Assembly (NCBI GenBank): GCA_944386455.1
Contig: CALXBC010000027.1
Location: 1-35,045 of the forward strand
DNA length: 35,045 bases
Direction of reading: 5' to 3'
DNA from: an uncultured Clostridia bacterium
GTDB taxonomy: Bacteria > Bacillota > Clostridia > Oscillospirales > Ruminococcaceae
In this document: piece after piece, positions 15,916 through 27,571 of the stretch
How the letters are laid out: every line of letters starts with the position of its first letter
How positions within the stretch are numbered: the first letter of the stretch is position 1
The notes under the pieces: model-generated
Told to the model about the DNA's origin: nothing
The model's input: only the letters and a program-made list of their open reading frames with translations
Database searches by the model: none
Position numbers and translations under genes: made by a program

Positions 15916-16311
15916 TTATTCTGCGATCCGGATCCGGTTTAATGCCCGCTTCAGCCTGGCCTCGGCTGCGGCCTGCTCAGCGGTATCCTTTGCCGCTTCC
16001 AGCTGCCTGCGTGCCGCTTCCTCTGCCCGCTTTGCACGGCTGACGTCGATTTCGTGATTCCATTCACAGGCAGAAGCCAAAATCAGGGTTTTATCCTTAT
16101 CCGCTTTGATAAAGCCCTCCGCCAGCGCCGCAATACGCTCTCCGTCCGCTGTCTTGATCCGAAGGGCGCCAATTCCAAGAACAGAAACATATTTTGCATG
16201 TCCCTTCAGGATCCCGACATCTCCTGAAACGGTGCGTACAATGACTCTCTCTGCTTCCCCGTCAAAAAACATCCGATCCGGCGTCACGACCGACAGATGA
16301 AATACCGACAT
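15916..16311 (-). CDS. atpC: ATP synthase F1 epsilon subunit
   Basis: AtpC is the central-stalk epsilon subunit that couples gamma rotation to the c-ring and can inhibit ATP hydrolysis. The 131-residue product has the N-terminal beta-sandwich (MSVFHLSVVTPDRMFFDGEA; GDVGILKGHAKYVSVLGIG) and the C-terminal helical hairpin rich in Ala/Glu/Arg. ATG 16311 is used because AAAGGAG lies 10 bases upstream. A GTG at 16335 overlapping the atpD stop would give a longer form but has no ribosome site. It is the last gene of the atp operon. Confidence 0.95.
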   Translation of the reverse strand: MSVFHLSVVTPDRMFFDGEAERVIVRTVSGDVGILKGHAKYVSVLGIGALRIKTADGERIAALAEGFIKADKDKTLILASACEWNHEIDVSRAKRAEEAARRQLEAAKDTAEQAAAEARLKRALNRIRIAE

Positions 16312-16331
16312 CCTGAAACTGCTCCTTTCTG

Positions 16332-17765
<1,434 letters not shown>

Positions 17766-17790
17766 TCATCCGGCTGACGCCTTGTACAGC

Positions 17791-18645
17791 CTACTGAGCA
17801 GACTGCGCACCCGAAACGATTTCTGTGATTTCCTGTGTGATAGCGCCCTGCCGTGCCCGGTTATAGCGCAGCGAGAGGTCGGCAATCATCTCCTGTGCAT
17901 TGTCGTTGGCAGACTCCATTGCAGTCCTGCGGGCGCCCTGCTCGGCGGCATAGGACTCAACTACCGCACCCAGTATCATTCCCGCAATATATTGAGGGAC
18001 AATTCTGTCAAATACCGCTTCTGCTGACGGCTCATAAATCACCTGTTCCCGTCTGCCCGGCAGATCATTTTCTCCCTCAAAGGACAGCGGAAGTATTTTT
18101 AATACGGCGGGCGTCTGGGTGAGCGCCGAAACAAACTGTGTAAACAGCAAATATATCTCGCCGATTTCCCCGCTGCGGTACTGGCTGAGTATCAGCTCTG
18201 CAATCTCCGCGGCAGCAGAAATGTCCATATGCTCCGCAATATTTGGATAAGCTGCCGTCAGCGGGACTTCTCCATGTCCGTAATGCTCACAGGCTTTTTT
18301 TCCAACCGCAATCACAGCAGCATCTTTTCCAGCCATCTCTGAACGGGCGAGCTTGAAAATATTGGCATTATATCCCCCCGCAAGGCCGCGGTCTCCTGCA
18401 ATCACCAAAAACAGCGGCCGCCCGGATTCCCGCTTCTGCGTATAAACGGAGGTAAAGTCGGTGTTGTCATAAGCGATCTCCGAGATCGTCTGATACAGCA
18501 GGTCAAAAAAGGGGCGGGACGCCTCTGCGCGCTCCTTGGCCTTTCTCAGCTTGGACGAAGCGACCAGTTCCATCGCTCTGGTGATCTGCATCGTGCTTTC
18601 TACACTTTTGATCCGCCGTCTGATATCCTTCATTCCAGTGCCCAC
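17791..18645 (-). CDS. atpG: ATP synthase F1 gamma subunit
   Basis: This is the rotor shaft in the F1 hexamer. The 284-residue product has both terminal helices that form the coiled coil: GMKDIRRRIKSVESTMQITR at the start and ESANDNAQEMIADLSLRYNR near the end, plus the conserved ITQEITEIVSGA tail. The start is GTG 18645 (MGTGMKDI), with GAGGGGG 8-9 bases upstream. ATG 18633 is possible but has a poorer site. The gene lies 24 bases downstream of atpA. Confidence 0.96.
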   Translation of the reverse strand: MGTGMKDIRRRIKSVESTMQITRAMELVASSKLRKAKERAEASRPFFDLLYQTISEIAYDNTDFTSVYTQKRESGRPLFLVIAGDRGLAGGYNANIFKLARSEMAGKDAAVIAVGKKACEHYGHGEVPLTAAYPNIAEHMDISAAAEIAELILSQYRSGEIGEIYLLFTQFVSALTQTPAVLKILPLSFEGENDLPGRREQVIYEPSAEAVFDRIVPQYIAGMILGAVVESYAAEQGARRTAMESANDNAQEMIADLSLRYNRARQGAITQEITEIVSGAQSAQ

Positions 18646-18669
18646 CGAAGCTGCCCCCTCTCTGTGTTG

Positions 18670-20187
<1,518 letters not shown>

Positions 20188-20237
20188 GCATCAACACATC
20201 CTTCAAACGGCGGTCTTTGCACCGCCGGGATTTTATT

Positions 20238-20783
20238 TTAACCCACAGAGGCGGCGTCCAGCTGCTTTTTCAAGGCAGCAAGCCGCTTTCTGACGGTTCC
20301 ATCGATTTCTCTGCCATCATACCGCAGCAAAACGCCCCCCAAGACAGAGGGATCGACCCGCTCGCTCAAACGGATCTTTTTGCCGGTTATCCGTTCCAGC
20401 TTTTGGCAGAGCTTTTCCCGCAGCCGGGGCGTCAACGCCACCGCCGTAACTGCCTCCGCTGCAAGAATGCCCTCTGCCCGGCTGGCCATTTCGTCAAATG
20501 CTTTCAAAATTCCTTGAAAGGCAGCAATTCTGTTGTTGTTCACCAGTACTTTCAGAAAATTGGCCAGATACGGCGCCACCCGCCCGTCAAAGACGGCCGA
20601 AATACTGTCGATTTTCTCCTGTCTGGGAACAGCGGGAGAAGAAAGCAGACGGACATATTCGGGGTTGTCTGCAAGCAGCCGTGCCACCGTATCCGCTCCC
20701 ATATGAACTTCCTCCAGGCAGCCTGCTTCCTGTGCCGCTTCGAGCAGCGACCGTGCATAAAGGATTTCCGCTGTTTCAGCCAA
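20238..20783 (-). CDS. atpH: ATP synthase F1 delta subunit
   Basis: The peripheral-stalk subunit that joins F1 to the b dimer (OSCP family). The product has 181 residues when started at TTG 20783, which follows GAGGAGG by 8 bases and gives MAETAEILYARSLLEAA, the normal family N-terminus. A TTG at 20804 is in frame but lacks a site. The C-terminal half has the conserved KKIRLSERVDPSVLGGVLLR block. It lies 27 bases downstream of atpF. Confidence 0.94.
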   Translation of the reverse strand: MAETAEILYARSLLEAAQEAGCLEEVHMGADTVARLLADNPEYVRLLSSPAVPRQEKIDSISAVFDGRVAPYLANFLKVLVNNNRIAAFQGILKAFDEMASRAEGILAAEAVTAVALTPRLREKLCQKLERITGKKIRLSERVDPSVLGGVLLRYDGREIDGTVRKRLAALKKQLDAASVG

Positions 20784-20810
20784 CGCTTCTGCCTCCTCTC
20801 CCAATTCCCG

Positions 20811-21362
20811 TTACAGACGGTCTGTATCGTCGATAAACTCCTCAATCAGCCGCTCCTGGTCTGCCTGGTTCAATTCCTTTCCGACCATCTTTTCCGCGGC
20901 CATCAGCGCGAGCTCCGAAATCTCGCTTTTCATTTCATTCATAGCCTGTTTCTTTTCAAGCCCAATCTGTTCTTCTGCCTGTCTAAGCAGCACCGCAGAT
21001 TTTTCCCGGGCTTCCGCCACGATCTCATCTCCACGCTGCTGTGCCTTTCGCGTTGCGGTCCGCATCAGTTCGTTTGCTTCCTCTTTTGCGTTTCTGAGAT
21101 GATTCTCATATTCCTTTTGCATGGAAAGCGCCTGTTCCTTTGCCTCGTCCGCTTCCCGATAAGTCTGTTCCACCTCGTTTTTGCGGGCTTCCAGCATTTT
21201 TTTCACAGGCTTGTACAAAAAATGCTTGATAATCAAAAACAGGATCAGAAGATTCGCCCAGGTAAAAACCAAACTCCAAAAATCCACGCTGAAAAAGCCC
21301 GTATATTCCTGTTCCGCGGAAGCGGCCGCCGCCAGGACCGGACCGGTGAAATGATGCAGCAT
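20811..21362 (-). CDS. atpF: ATP synthase Fo b subunit
   Basis: This is the peripheral-stalk b subunit. The 183-residue product has a short lead, one membrane span (about residues 28-50, FWSLVFTWANLLILFLIIKH), the linker FLYKPVKKMLEARKNEV typical of clostridial AtpF, and a long charged coiled coil. The start is ATG 21362, which has only a weak upstream site. A strong site (AAAGGGAAAGGAAC) instead serves an ATG at 21408 in another frame, whose ORF runs across the atpF start; this is unusual and is listed as a finding. Confidence 0.92.
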   Translation of the reverse strand: MLHHFTGPVLAAAASAEQEYTGFFSVDFWSLVFTWANLLILFLIIKHFLYKPVKKMLEARKNEVEQTYREADEAKEQALSMQKEYENHLRNAKEEANELMRTATRKAQQRGDEIVAEAREKSAVLLRQAEEQIGLEKKQAMNEMKSEISELALMAAEKMVGKELNQADQERLIEEFIDDTDRL

Positions 21363-21446
21363 AGCTGATTGCCATTCGACATGAAAACTGCCGGAGTGCG
21401 GTCGTCATGTCGTTCCTTTCCCTTTATTTTCGCTCAATAACGGCTT

Positions 21447-21752
<306 letters not shown>

Positions 21753-22478
21753 TTAATCTGAAGCCGCATTGGAGATGAATACCATTGTCAGCATACAGAA
21801 AATAAACGCTTGCAGTACCGCGGTAAACAGGTCAAAGTAAAGAGACAGCACCGCCGGGATCCCGATCTGAAAAACGGGAATATCAATCTTCAGCAGCGCC
21901 GTAGACAGCGCCGCCAGTCCGCTGTAAACAAGCTCTGTAATCACCACGCCGGCCGCCAGGTTCCCAAAATGCCGGAAGCTCATGGAGACGGGGGTCGCGG
22001 CCTCACTGATGATATTCAGCGGCAGCAGCAGCGGGATAGGCTGGACAAAGCCCTTTAGATAGCCCTTGACGCCGTGCGCCCGGATATTATTGTATTGTAT
22101 CATCACAAAGGTCACCAGCGCCCAGCCCAGCGTCGTATTGAAATCTGCGGTCACAGGACGGGCGCCCAGAAGGCTGATCAGGCTTCCGCAAAGGGAAAAG
22201 ATCATCAGCGCAAGCATATAAGGCGCATACCGCATGAACCGGCTGCCCATGGTGCTTTCCACCAGGCTGTCGATCGCTGTTACCATTTTTTCTGCAATCA
22301 GCTGCGTTTTTTTCATGGGGATTTTTTGCATATGATGGGTCAGAATCCGGCAGACAAGAAAGACTGCCAGAATAATCAGCCACGAATTGACAATTGTATC
22401 GGTCACCGGAATTCCGTTTTCAAATGGAAAAAACGGCAGATAAATCGGGATTCGGAACAATATTTTCGGTCCGTCCAA
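21753..22478 (-). CDS. atpB: ATP synthase Fo a subunit
   Basis: This is the stator channel subunit, 241 residues with five to six membrane spans. The block MSFRHFGNLAAGVVITELVY contains the essential Arg that faces the c-ring Glu. PIPLLLPLNIISEAATP is the typical preceding helix. The start is TTG 22478, 8 bases after AGGAGG. A GTG at 22487 overlaps the ribosome site and is rejected. It lies 27 bases downstream of atpI. Confidence 0.95.
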   Translation of the reverse strand: MDGPKILFRIPIYLPFFPFENGIPVTDTIVNSWLIILAVFLVCRILTHHMQKIPMKKTQLIAEKMVTAIDSLVESTMGSRFMRYAPYMLALMIFSLCGSLISLLGARPVTADFNTTLGWALVTFVMIQYNNIRAHGVKGYLKGFVQPIPLLLPLNIISEAATPVSMSFRHFGNLAAGVVITELVYSGLAALSTALLKIDIPVFQIGIPAVLSLYFDLFTAVLQAFIFCMLTMVFISNAASD

Positions 22479-22505
22479 GCAGCCCACCTCCTGTTTTGCC
22501 GAATA

Positions 22506-22919
22506 TTAATATCTGTCAGCGGCCTCTTCTTTTTTCCTGCGTTTTCTTTGCCAAACCGACTGCCATATCCCAGCCGCCAGGTAGGTCAGTTTCGGTGCAA
22601 ACAGCGGCACGATCACACCCACAGGTACCAGATAGGGCATCTGAAAAGAAGCCAGGATCACCACGCCGGTCAGCAGCAGTCTCAGCGCATAATGCAGCTG
22701 CATATATGTCTTTGCTTTCTGTGGCGGCTTTCGGCAGGCCTTTGCACAAACGGTTCCCAGCAGCATGAAATTCGCCAGCGTATACAGTCCGCCGAACAGC
22801 AGGGACAGCAGCAGCTTTCGCCAGTCCACATCCCAAAATGCTCCGGCAGTCAGCAAAACCGCCGCCATCAATCCAATGGTGACTGCAACCTTTTTCATTT
22901 CCTTCAGGATTAGTTCCAT
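22506..22919 (-). CDS. atpI: ATP synthase subunit I family protein
   Basis: This 137-residue membrane protein with four predicted spans is placed directly upstream of atpB, as AtpI/UncI always is. AtpI assists c-ring assembly and possibly Mg2+ supply in other bacteria. Sequence support is modest (VAVTIGLMAAVLLTAGAF; LRLLLTGVVILASFQMPYL), so position carries much of the call. ATG 22919 follows GGAG by 8 bases. GTG 22931 is the longer alternative. Confidence 0.8.
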   Translation of the reverse strand: MELILKEMKKVAVTIGLMAAVLLTAGAFWDVDWRKLLLSLLFGGLYTLANFMLLGTVCAKACRKPPQKAKTYMQLHYALRLLLTGVVILASFQMPYLVPVGVIVPLFAPKLTYLAAGIWQSVWQRKRRKKEEAADRY

Positions 22920-22949
22920 GACAATCTCCACAGCAAACCGCCATTCTGT

Positions 22950-22977
22950 TTTATACCGTCAGTAATGATTTAAACAA
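22950..22977 (-). promoter_or_regulatory. Likely internal promoter for atpI-atpC
   Basis: On the minus strand TTGTTT (22977-22972) and TATAAA (22955-22950) have a 16-base spacer, in the 165-base gap between atpZ and atpI. It may drive the core operon independently of atpZ. Confidence 0.5.
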
Positions 22978-23084
22978 ATATACATCAGCTGTAATTCTGC
23001 CGAAACCGATAACAGCTTGTCCATGCCAAATGCAAAACTCCAAGCCGATTTTGGAGGAACTTGGAAAGCGCAGCCGTCTCCGTC

Positions 23085-23387
23085 TCAGGCGCCGGCCGCA
23101 TCCTGGTCATCCGGCTTTGAGTGGATATTTTCCCTTTCTTTCTGCCGCTTTTTGCTGTCACGGATAAATCCTCTGATATAACGGATCAGGGTCAGCGTCA
23201 TTGCGGCCAGACCGACCAAAAGCCCGACCAGCGTCACCCAGCTGCCAAGGGAAAACTGCTTTCTCAGCCACCAGGTCAGCGCCACACACAAAACCAGCGG
23301 CGCAATGGTTGTAAGTCCAAACTGCATACAGGTGAGCGCGGTTTTTACAGCCTGAATCCAGTCAGTCTGTTTTCGGGGATCTTCCAA
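23085..23387 (-). CDS. AtpZ/AtpI-like membrane protein
   Basis: This 100-residue protein with two membrane hairpin spans (QFGLTTIAPLVLCVALTWWL and WVTLVGLLVGLAAMTLTLIR) matches the size and layout of AtpZ, the small protein encoded before atpI in many F-ATPase operons and proposed to help transport Mg2+/Ca2+. The start is TTG 23387, 8 bases after GGGAGG. The longer in-frame start at 23450 has no such site. The C-terminal tail is highly charged. Confidence 0.7.
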   Translation of the reverse strand: MEDPRKQTDWIQAVKTALTCMQFGLTTIAPLVLCVALTWWLRKQFSLGSWVTLVGLLVGLAAMTLTLIRYIRGFIRDSKKRQKERENIHSKPDDQDAAGA

Positions 23388-23592
23388 ATCAGGCACCTCC
23401 CGCCAAACGATACATATAGTATAACCAAACACAGCAGCCGATACTACCATTTTTTGTTAACATTATGAATAAATCATGACAGCCGTTCACAAATTGTCAG
23501 CTTCAGGAGCCGGCGGCAATTCTGCCGGTAAACAGCATATCGGCTTGCAGCATTGTTTTCCGCCGCGCGCAAGCCGATTTTTGACAACCTAT

Positions 23593-24363
23593 TTAAACCA
23601 GCCGTTTCTTCTGAAAGGCTCCCATGGTCAGCAGACACAGCAATATGCCTGCCGCAAGTGTAATCAGCGCCGTCAGCCCATATTCCGGCAAATCGAACCG
23701 TTCAAAGCTGCCCGCCATGTTCAGAAGCGCCAGCGGATTGTACCAGTTGAGATTCAGCGCCGACAGGAACATTGAAACAAAAGTAAACAGGATAAACACA
23801 ATAATGGCGCTGATGCCGCCCTTTCCGGTGATGCATCCCAGAGTCAGCATCAGAGCAGCCGCAAAGGCAAGAAACAGCCCGAATGCCAGCAGCGGCAGCA
23901 GAATGCTGCCAAAACCGACCCTGTCCTCAAACAGGAACCAGGAAAAGGCATAGGCTGCAAGATAGGCCAGAACGCTGATGACAAACGCTGCGGCGGGATA
24001 AACGATAAATTTTGACAGAACATAGGTCCCGCGGCGGAAACCATTGCAGATTGGCATCACGCAGCTTTTGTTTTTCTGATCCCCGCCGGCGGTACGCATC
24101 ATCGCCAGCAGCAAAGCCAGCATACCCATCTGGGAAAAATCACTGCAAAAGCTTTGGAGCGCCATGGCCTGGGAAGCGGTATACAGCTCCTTTAAGCCGT
24201 CCAAGCCAAGGTCCGCAGGCAGAGCTTCCATCAGCAGCGGCATTGCCATCACAGTCAGCGGGTCCAGAAACACAAACACGACCGCGGGAATCACAAACGC
24301 CAGCCAGCGTTTGGTACAGAAAAACTCCATCCATTCCTTTTTCAGCCCGTATTTCAGCTGCAT
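23593..24363 (-). CDS. ABC-2 type transporter permease
   Basis: This is a 256-residue permease with six membrane spans. It partners the ATPase encoded just upstream, whose last 10 bases it overlaps (ATG 24363 lies inside the ATPase end), so the two are translated together. GGAGG lies about 10 bases before the ATG. The N-terminus MQLKYGLKKEWMEFFCTKRW and the order of spans resemble the small ABC-2 exporters found with multidrug, lantibiotic or Na+-type ATPases. The transported substrate is unknown. Confidence 0.85.
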   Translation of the reverse strand: MQLKYGLKKEWMEFFCTKRWLAFVIPAVVFVFLDPLTVMAMPLLMEALPADLGLDGLKELYTASQAMALQSFCSDFSQMGMLALLLAMMRTAGGDQKNKSCVMPICNGFRRGTYVLSKFIVYPAAAFVISVLAYLAAYAFSWFLFEDRVGFGSILLPLLAFGLFLAFAAALMLTLGCITGKGGISAIIVFILFTFVSMFLSALNLNWYNPLALLNMAGSFERFDLPEYGLTALITLAAGILLCLLTMGAFQKKRLV

Positions 24364-25292
24364 ACCGCCACGCCTCCGTTTCCTGCGGGTTGTGCCGCAC
24401 AAACCTTCATATAAATCTGCTCCAGCGAAGTGGACTGCAGTTCAAACCGAATCACCTGCTCCGGCTGTTTGGCAAGAAAATCCAGCAGCAAACGTCCGCC
24501 CTCTTCCAAACCGCAGCTAAACTGGACATAAAAAGTCCGCTGATCGGTTCGAAGAGACGCAACGAATCCCGTTTGCAGCAAGCGGCCGCAAAGCGGTTCG
24601 GATGCGGCGGAAAGCTCAAACACCGCCGTATCTCCCGCATATTTTTGATAAAGCTCGCGAAGCGTGCCTGTTTCTGCAATCATCCCGTTGTTCAAGATCC
24701 CGACGCGGTCGGCCACCCGCTCAACGTCCGTCAGAATATGCGTGGACAGCAGGACGGTTTTTCCCATGCCTTTCAGCGTTTCGATGATCTGCATGACCTC
24801 TGCCCGGCCCTGTGGGTCCAACGCCGAGGTCGGCTCATCCAAAATCACAATGTCATAATTGGCATAAATAGCTGCGCCGATTCCCACCCGCTGCTTCATG
24901 CCGCGGGAAAAGCCGCCGACTTTTCGGTCGGCTGCATCGCGGAGCCCGATGATGTCAATGACCTCAGCCGTGCGTTTCATAATGTCAGGATGCTCACTGG
25001 CCGCGCCGATATAGTCCAGATACTGCCGGCAGGTCATATATTCAAACAAAGATGGGGACTCCGGCAGATAACCGACCGGAACTCTGCCTGCGGCCGTTAC
25101 TTCCTGTCCGTTCACCTTCACACTGCCGCCGTCCTTTGCGAGCAGTCCTGTCAGGATATTCATGGTGGTGGACTTGCCGCAGCCGTTGCGGCCGATAAAT
25201 CCATAAACCTCGCCTTGGGCGACTGTCATATCCAGCCCCTTCAGCACCTCGAACTTCCGATAGCTTTTTCTAAGCCCCTGTATCTCAATCAA
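24354..25292 (-). CDS. ABC transporter ATP-binding protein
   Basis: This is a 312-residue ATPase of the ABC-2 exporter type. Walker A is GRNGCGKST, the Q-loop region is VGYLPESPSLFEYMT, the signature is GGFSRGMKQR, Walker B is IVILDEPTSALDP, and the switch His lies in LLSTHIL. The C-terminal 100 residues are the extra domain seen in this class. The start is TTG 25292, sharing TTGA with the stop of the upstream dehydrogenase gene, with GAGAGGAAG about 10 bases upstream. Together with the permease it forms a two-gene exporter. Confidence 0.93.
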   Translation of the reverse strand: MIEIQGLRKSYRKFEVLKGLDMTVAQGEVYGFIGRNGCGKSTTMNILTGLLAKDGGSVKVNGQEVTAAGRVPVGYLPESPSLFEYMTCRQYLDYIGAASEHPDIMKRTAEVIDIIGLRDAADRKVGGFSRGMKQRVGIGAAIYANYDIVILDEPTSALDPQGRAEVMQIIETLKGMGKTVLLSTHILTDVERVADRVGILNNGMIAETGTLRELYQKYAGDTAVFELSAASEPLCGRLLQTGFVASLRTDQRTFYVQFSCGLEEGGRLLLDFLAKQPEQVIRFELQSTSLEQIYMKVCAAQPAGNGGVAVCS

Positions 25293-26287
25293 AAGATGCG
25301 CTTCCTCTCTCCGTTTTGGTATGATTGCTCCGGGCTGTTTACAACATTGACCGGACTGCCGTCCAGAAATGCCCGCAGATTGGATACTGCCGTATCCAAA
25401 AGCCGCTTTCTGGTCTCCAGAGCAGCCCATGCAATGTGTGGGGTGATGATGCAGTTTTTGGCATGCAGCAGGGGATTGTCCACCGTCATCGGCTCCACGT
25501 CGATCACATCCAGCCCCGCGCCGGCAATCACACCCTTGTTCAGTGCCTGCGCCAGCTCCGTCTGATTGACGACAGGGCCGCGCGAAGTGTTAATCAGCAG
25601 TGCGGTTGGCTTCATTTTCTCCAGAGCCTCTGCGCCGATCAGCCCTTTTGTTTCCTCAAACAACGGACAATGAAGAGAAACGATATCGCTTTCCGCCAGC
25701 AGCGTATCAAAATCCACAAACCGAATATCTGCCCCGTCCGGCACCTGCTTTGGCGTCCTGGTGTTTGCCAGAACAGACATGCCGAAAGCATTCGCAATTT
25801 TTGCGACCTGCCGGCCGATCCGGCCATAGCCGACCACGCCCATGGTTTTTCCTTCCAGCTCGGTAAGCCTGTCATAAAAGCAGAAGTCCCGTGATGATGT
25901 CCATTCTCCCTCCTGTACCCGCCGGTCATGCTCCGCCACCTTATTGGTAAACGCCAGTACCAGTGCAAACACATGCTGTGCGACCGCTCCGGTGGAATAA
26001 GCAGGAACATTGGTAACCGTAATTCCCCGCTCCGCGGCGTATTTTATATCAACCACATTGTACCCGGTCGAAAACAGACCGATGTACCGGATATTGGGAC
26101 AGGCATCCAGAATGTTCCGATCGATCAGCGTTTTATTGGTAAAGACGATCTCAGCATCTCCGATCCGCTCTGCCGTAAGCTGGGACGGCGTTCTGTCGTA
26201 GCAGGTCACGCTTCCCATTTCCTTCAGCGGCTCAAACGATAAATCTCCGGGATTCAAAGTATGGCCGTCCAAAATTACAATTTTCAT
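25289..26287 (-). CDS. D-2-hydroxyacid dehydrogenase (glycerate dehydrogenase-like)
   Basis: This is a 332-residue NAD(P)-dependent oxidoreductase of the 2-hydroxyacid dehydrogenase family. The start MKIVILDGHTLNPGDLSFEP is typical of the hydroxypyruvate reductase/glycerate dehydrogenase branch (HprA). It has the dinucleotide motif GYGRIGRQVAKIA, the substrate Arg in INTSRGPVVN, the Glu in GLDVIDVEP and the catalytic His in TPHIAWAA. GGAG is 7 bases before ATG 26287. The gene begins one base after the stop of the small membrane-protein gene, and its own stop overlaps the ABC ATPase start, so the four genes form one tightly coupled transcript. Confidence 0.92.
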   Translation of the reverse strand: MKIVILDGHTLNPGDLSFEPLKEMGSVTCYDRTPSQLTAERIGDAEIVFTNKTLIDRNILDACPNIRYIGLFSTGYNVVDIKYAAERGITVTNVPAYSTGAVAQHVFALVLAFTNKVAEHDRRVQEGEWTSSRDFCFYDRLTELEGKTMGVVGYGRIGRQVAKIANAFGMSVLANTRTPKQVPDGADIRFVDFDTLLAESDIVSLHCPLFEETKGLIGAEALEKMKPTALLINTSRGPVVNQTELAQALNKGVIAGAGLDVIDVEPMTVDNPLLHAKNCIITPHIAWAALETRKRLLDTAVSNLRAFLDGSPVNVVNSPEQSYQNGERKRIF

Positions 26288-26288
26288 A

Positions 26289-26675
26289 TTATTCTCCAGT
26301 GTTTTGGCTGCCGTCCGGTTCTTCCGAGGGCTGTTCGCCGGGTTCTTCCGCCGCAGGACCGTCCGCTTCTGACTGCGAAGCATCCTGCGCTCCATAGCTG
26401 TCCAGCTGGTCTATGACGGACTGATAACCGCTATCCTTCCGTCTGGGCCTGCGGAACAAAAAGAAAATCACCAAAACGAAAAACAGCAGCTGGACAATCC
26501 CAAGAATCGTCAAATAGACCCTGTTTTTGCTGACATAGGTCAACATGGTCAGCGGAATCCAGATGACAAATAAAAGCTGATAGAGGTTTCTCTCCTTGAT
26601 GTAAGAATATAAAAAATACGCAATTCCAATCACGACCAGCGCAAGATGAATCCAAAACTGCACAAATACCAGCAT
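26289..26675 (-). CDS. Small membrane protein with acidic C-terminal tail
   Basis: This 128-residue protein is not recognised. It has three hydrophobic segments (about residues 3-23, 33-48 and 55-73), then RRPRRKD, then a tail of about 45 residues rich in Glu, Gln, Ser and Pro. The basic stretch after the last span suggests the tail is cytoplasmic. ATG 26675 directly follows AGGAAAGG; a GTG four codons on is an alternative. It is first in the operon with the dehydrogenase and the ABC pair and has a near-consensus promoter. Confidence 0.75.
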   Translation of the reverse strand: MLVFVQFWIHLALVVIGIAYFLYSYIKERNLYQLLFVIWIPLTMLTYVSKNRVYLTILGIVQLLFFVLVIFFLFRRPRRKDSGYQSVIDQLDSYGAQDASQSEADGPAAEEPGEQPSEEPDGSQNTGE

Positions 26676-26718
26676 CCTTTCCTATTATTTAGTGAATGAA
26701 AATCTTTCCAGATACCTC

Positions 26719-26747
26719 ATTATAGCATTACAAAAATGTAAAATCAA
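26719..26747 (-). promoter_or_regulatory. Promoter of the membrane protein-dehydrogenase-ABC operon
   Basis: On the minus strand TTGATT (26747-26742) and TATAAT (26724-26719) are 17 bases apart, about 43 bases upstream of the first start codon. Confidence 0.8.
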
Positions 26748-26773
26748 CCGATTTTTCGGGGAAATCCACCATT

Positions 26774-27511
26774 TTAAGCAGAAAGCCGCAGCCCGCATCC
26801 ACGACAGTAAAGATAATCGGTATACTCTTCCCACCAGCCCCGATCTTCCTCGTGAGTCACCGCGGGGATAGTCTCATAAGTGGTAATAATGCTGTGATCA
26901 TTGAGATAAACCGGGTTTCCGTTTTCGTCCGTTCCCTGAGAAAGCTCGGGCGGAATGGCACAGTCATATTCTTCCATCCACCCTATTTTTTCGCACGACC
27001 ATTGCTGATAGACAGCGGGGTCTGTGGTATCCTGCCACTTTTTTGTATCCCACCAGTACAGATGATAAGTCTGGACCTTTTTCGTCTGCGCCGGCACATC
27101 CTCTACCGTAACGATGTTCTCGTGCCAGCGTTTTGCCTTATGCTCGGTCCAGTCATGCTCATGGGCAGAGGCAGCGGGCTTGCTTGCAGCTGTACCGGCT
27201 CCGCCGGCGGCAGAGCTGGTTTTTGACGACAGGGGACCGGCGGCGCTTGAATCTTCCTGTACGATTGAAACATCCGCATTCGCACTATCGATTGTGCTGT
27301 CAGCAACTTCTGAGGCTATTGCCTGTTCGCTGCTCACCGTCAAATGCGAGCTCTTCTCATTTGCCGTAAGAACCGATGCGTCCTGTCTATCCTGCTGCCC
27401 GGCAAAAAGTATGCAGAGCCAAATCACCGCCGCCAGCAGAAGCAGGATCACAGCGGCAATAATAAATATTCTTTTCTCGTGGAAAAATTTTTTCATGTGT
27501 TCCATCTTCAT
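26774..27511 (-). CDS. Membrane-anchored Trp/His-rich protein, unknown
   Basis: This 245-residue protein has one N-terminal membrane span (about residues 15-37, FIIAAVILLLLAAVIWLCIL). A Ser/Ala/Thr-rich, probably extended linker of about 80 residues follows. A C-terminal outer domain then starts at HEHDW, is rich in Trp, Tyr, Glu and His, and ends with YCRGCGLRL, a CxxC pair that could bind metal. Similar His-Trp/CxxC segments occur in uncharacterised Firmicutes surface proteins. ATG 27511 is preferred because GGAG is 9 bases upstream; TTG 27526 overlaps that site. It has its own promoter. No function is assigned. Confidence 0.75.
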   Translation of the reverse strand: MKMEHMKKFFHEKRIFIIAAVILLLLAAVIWLCILFAGQQDRQDASVLTANEKSSHLTVSSEQAIASEVADSTIDSANADVSIVQEDSSAAGPLSSKTSSAAGGAGTAASKPAASAHEHDWTEHKAKRWHENIVTVEDVPAQTKKVQTYHLYWWDTKKWQDTTDPAVYQQWSCEKIGWMEEYDCAIPPELSQGTDENGNPVYLNDHSIITTYETIPAVTHEEDRGWWEEYTDYLYCRGCGLRLSA

Positions 27512-27542
27512 ACATCCCAACTCCAAAAGTTATGCTGTATTG

Positions 27543-27571
27543 ATTATACCATTTTTTTAAGAAGCAGGCAA
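27543..27571 (-). promoter_or_regulatory. Promoter of the Trp/His-rich protein gene
   Basis: On the minus strand TTGCCT (27571-27566) and TATAAT (27548-27543) are 17 bases apart, with the transcription start expected about 25 bases before the ATG. Confidence 0.8.

Noticed and set aside
20217..21368. 383-codon plus-strand ORF opposite atpH-atpF
   Set aside because: Frame shadow of well-recognised atp genes. The product is Phe/Cys/Gln-rich and has no start signal.
22074..22913. 279-codon plus-strand ORF opposite atpB-atpI
   Set aside because: Shadow of the atp genes, with His/Gln-rich, non-protein-like composition.
24012..25565. 517-codon plus-strand ORF opposite the ABC genes
   Set aside because: Antisense shadow of a convincing ABC ATPase and permease pair.
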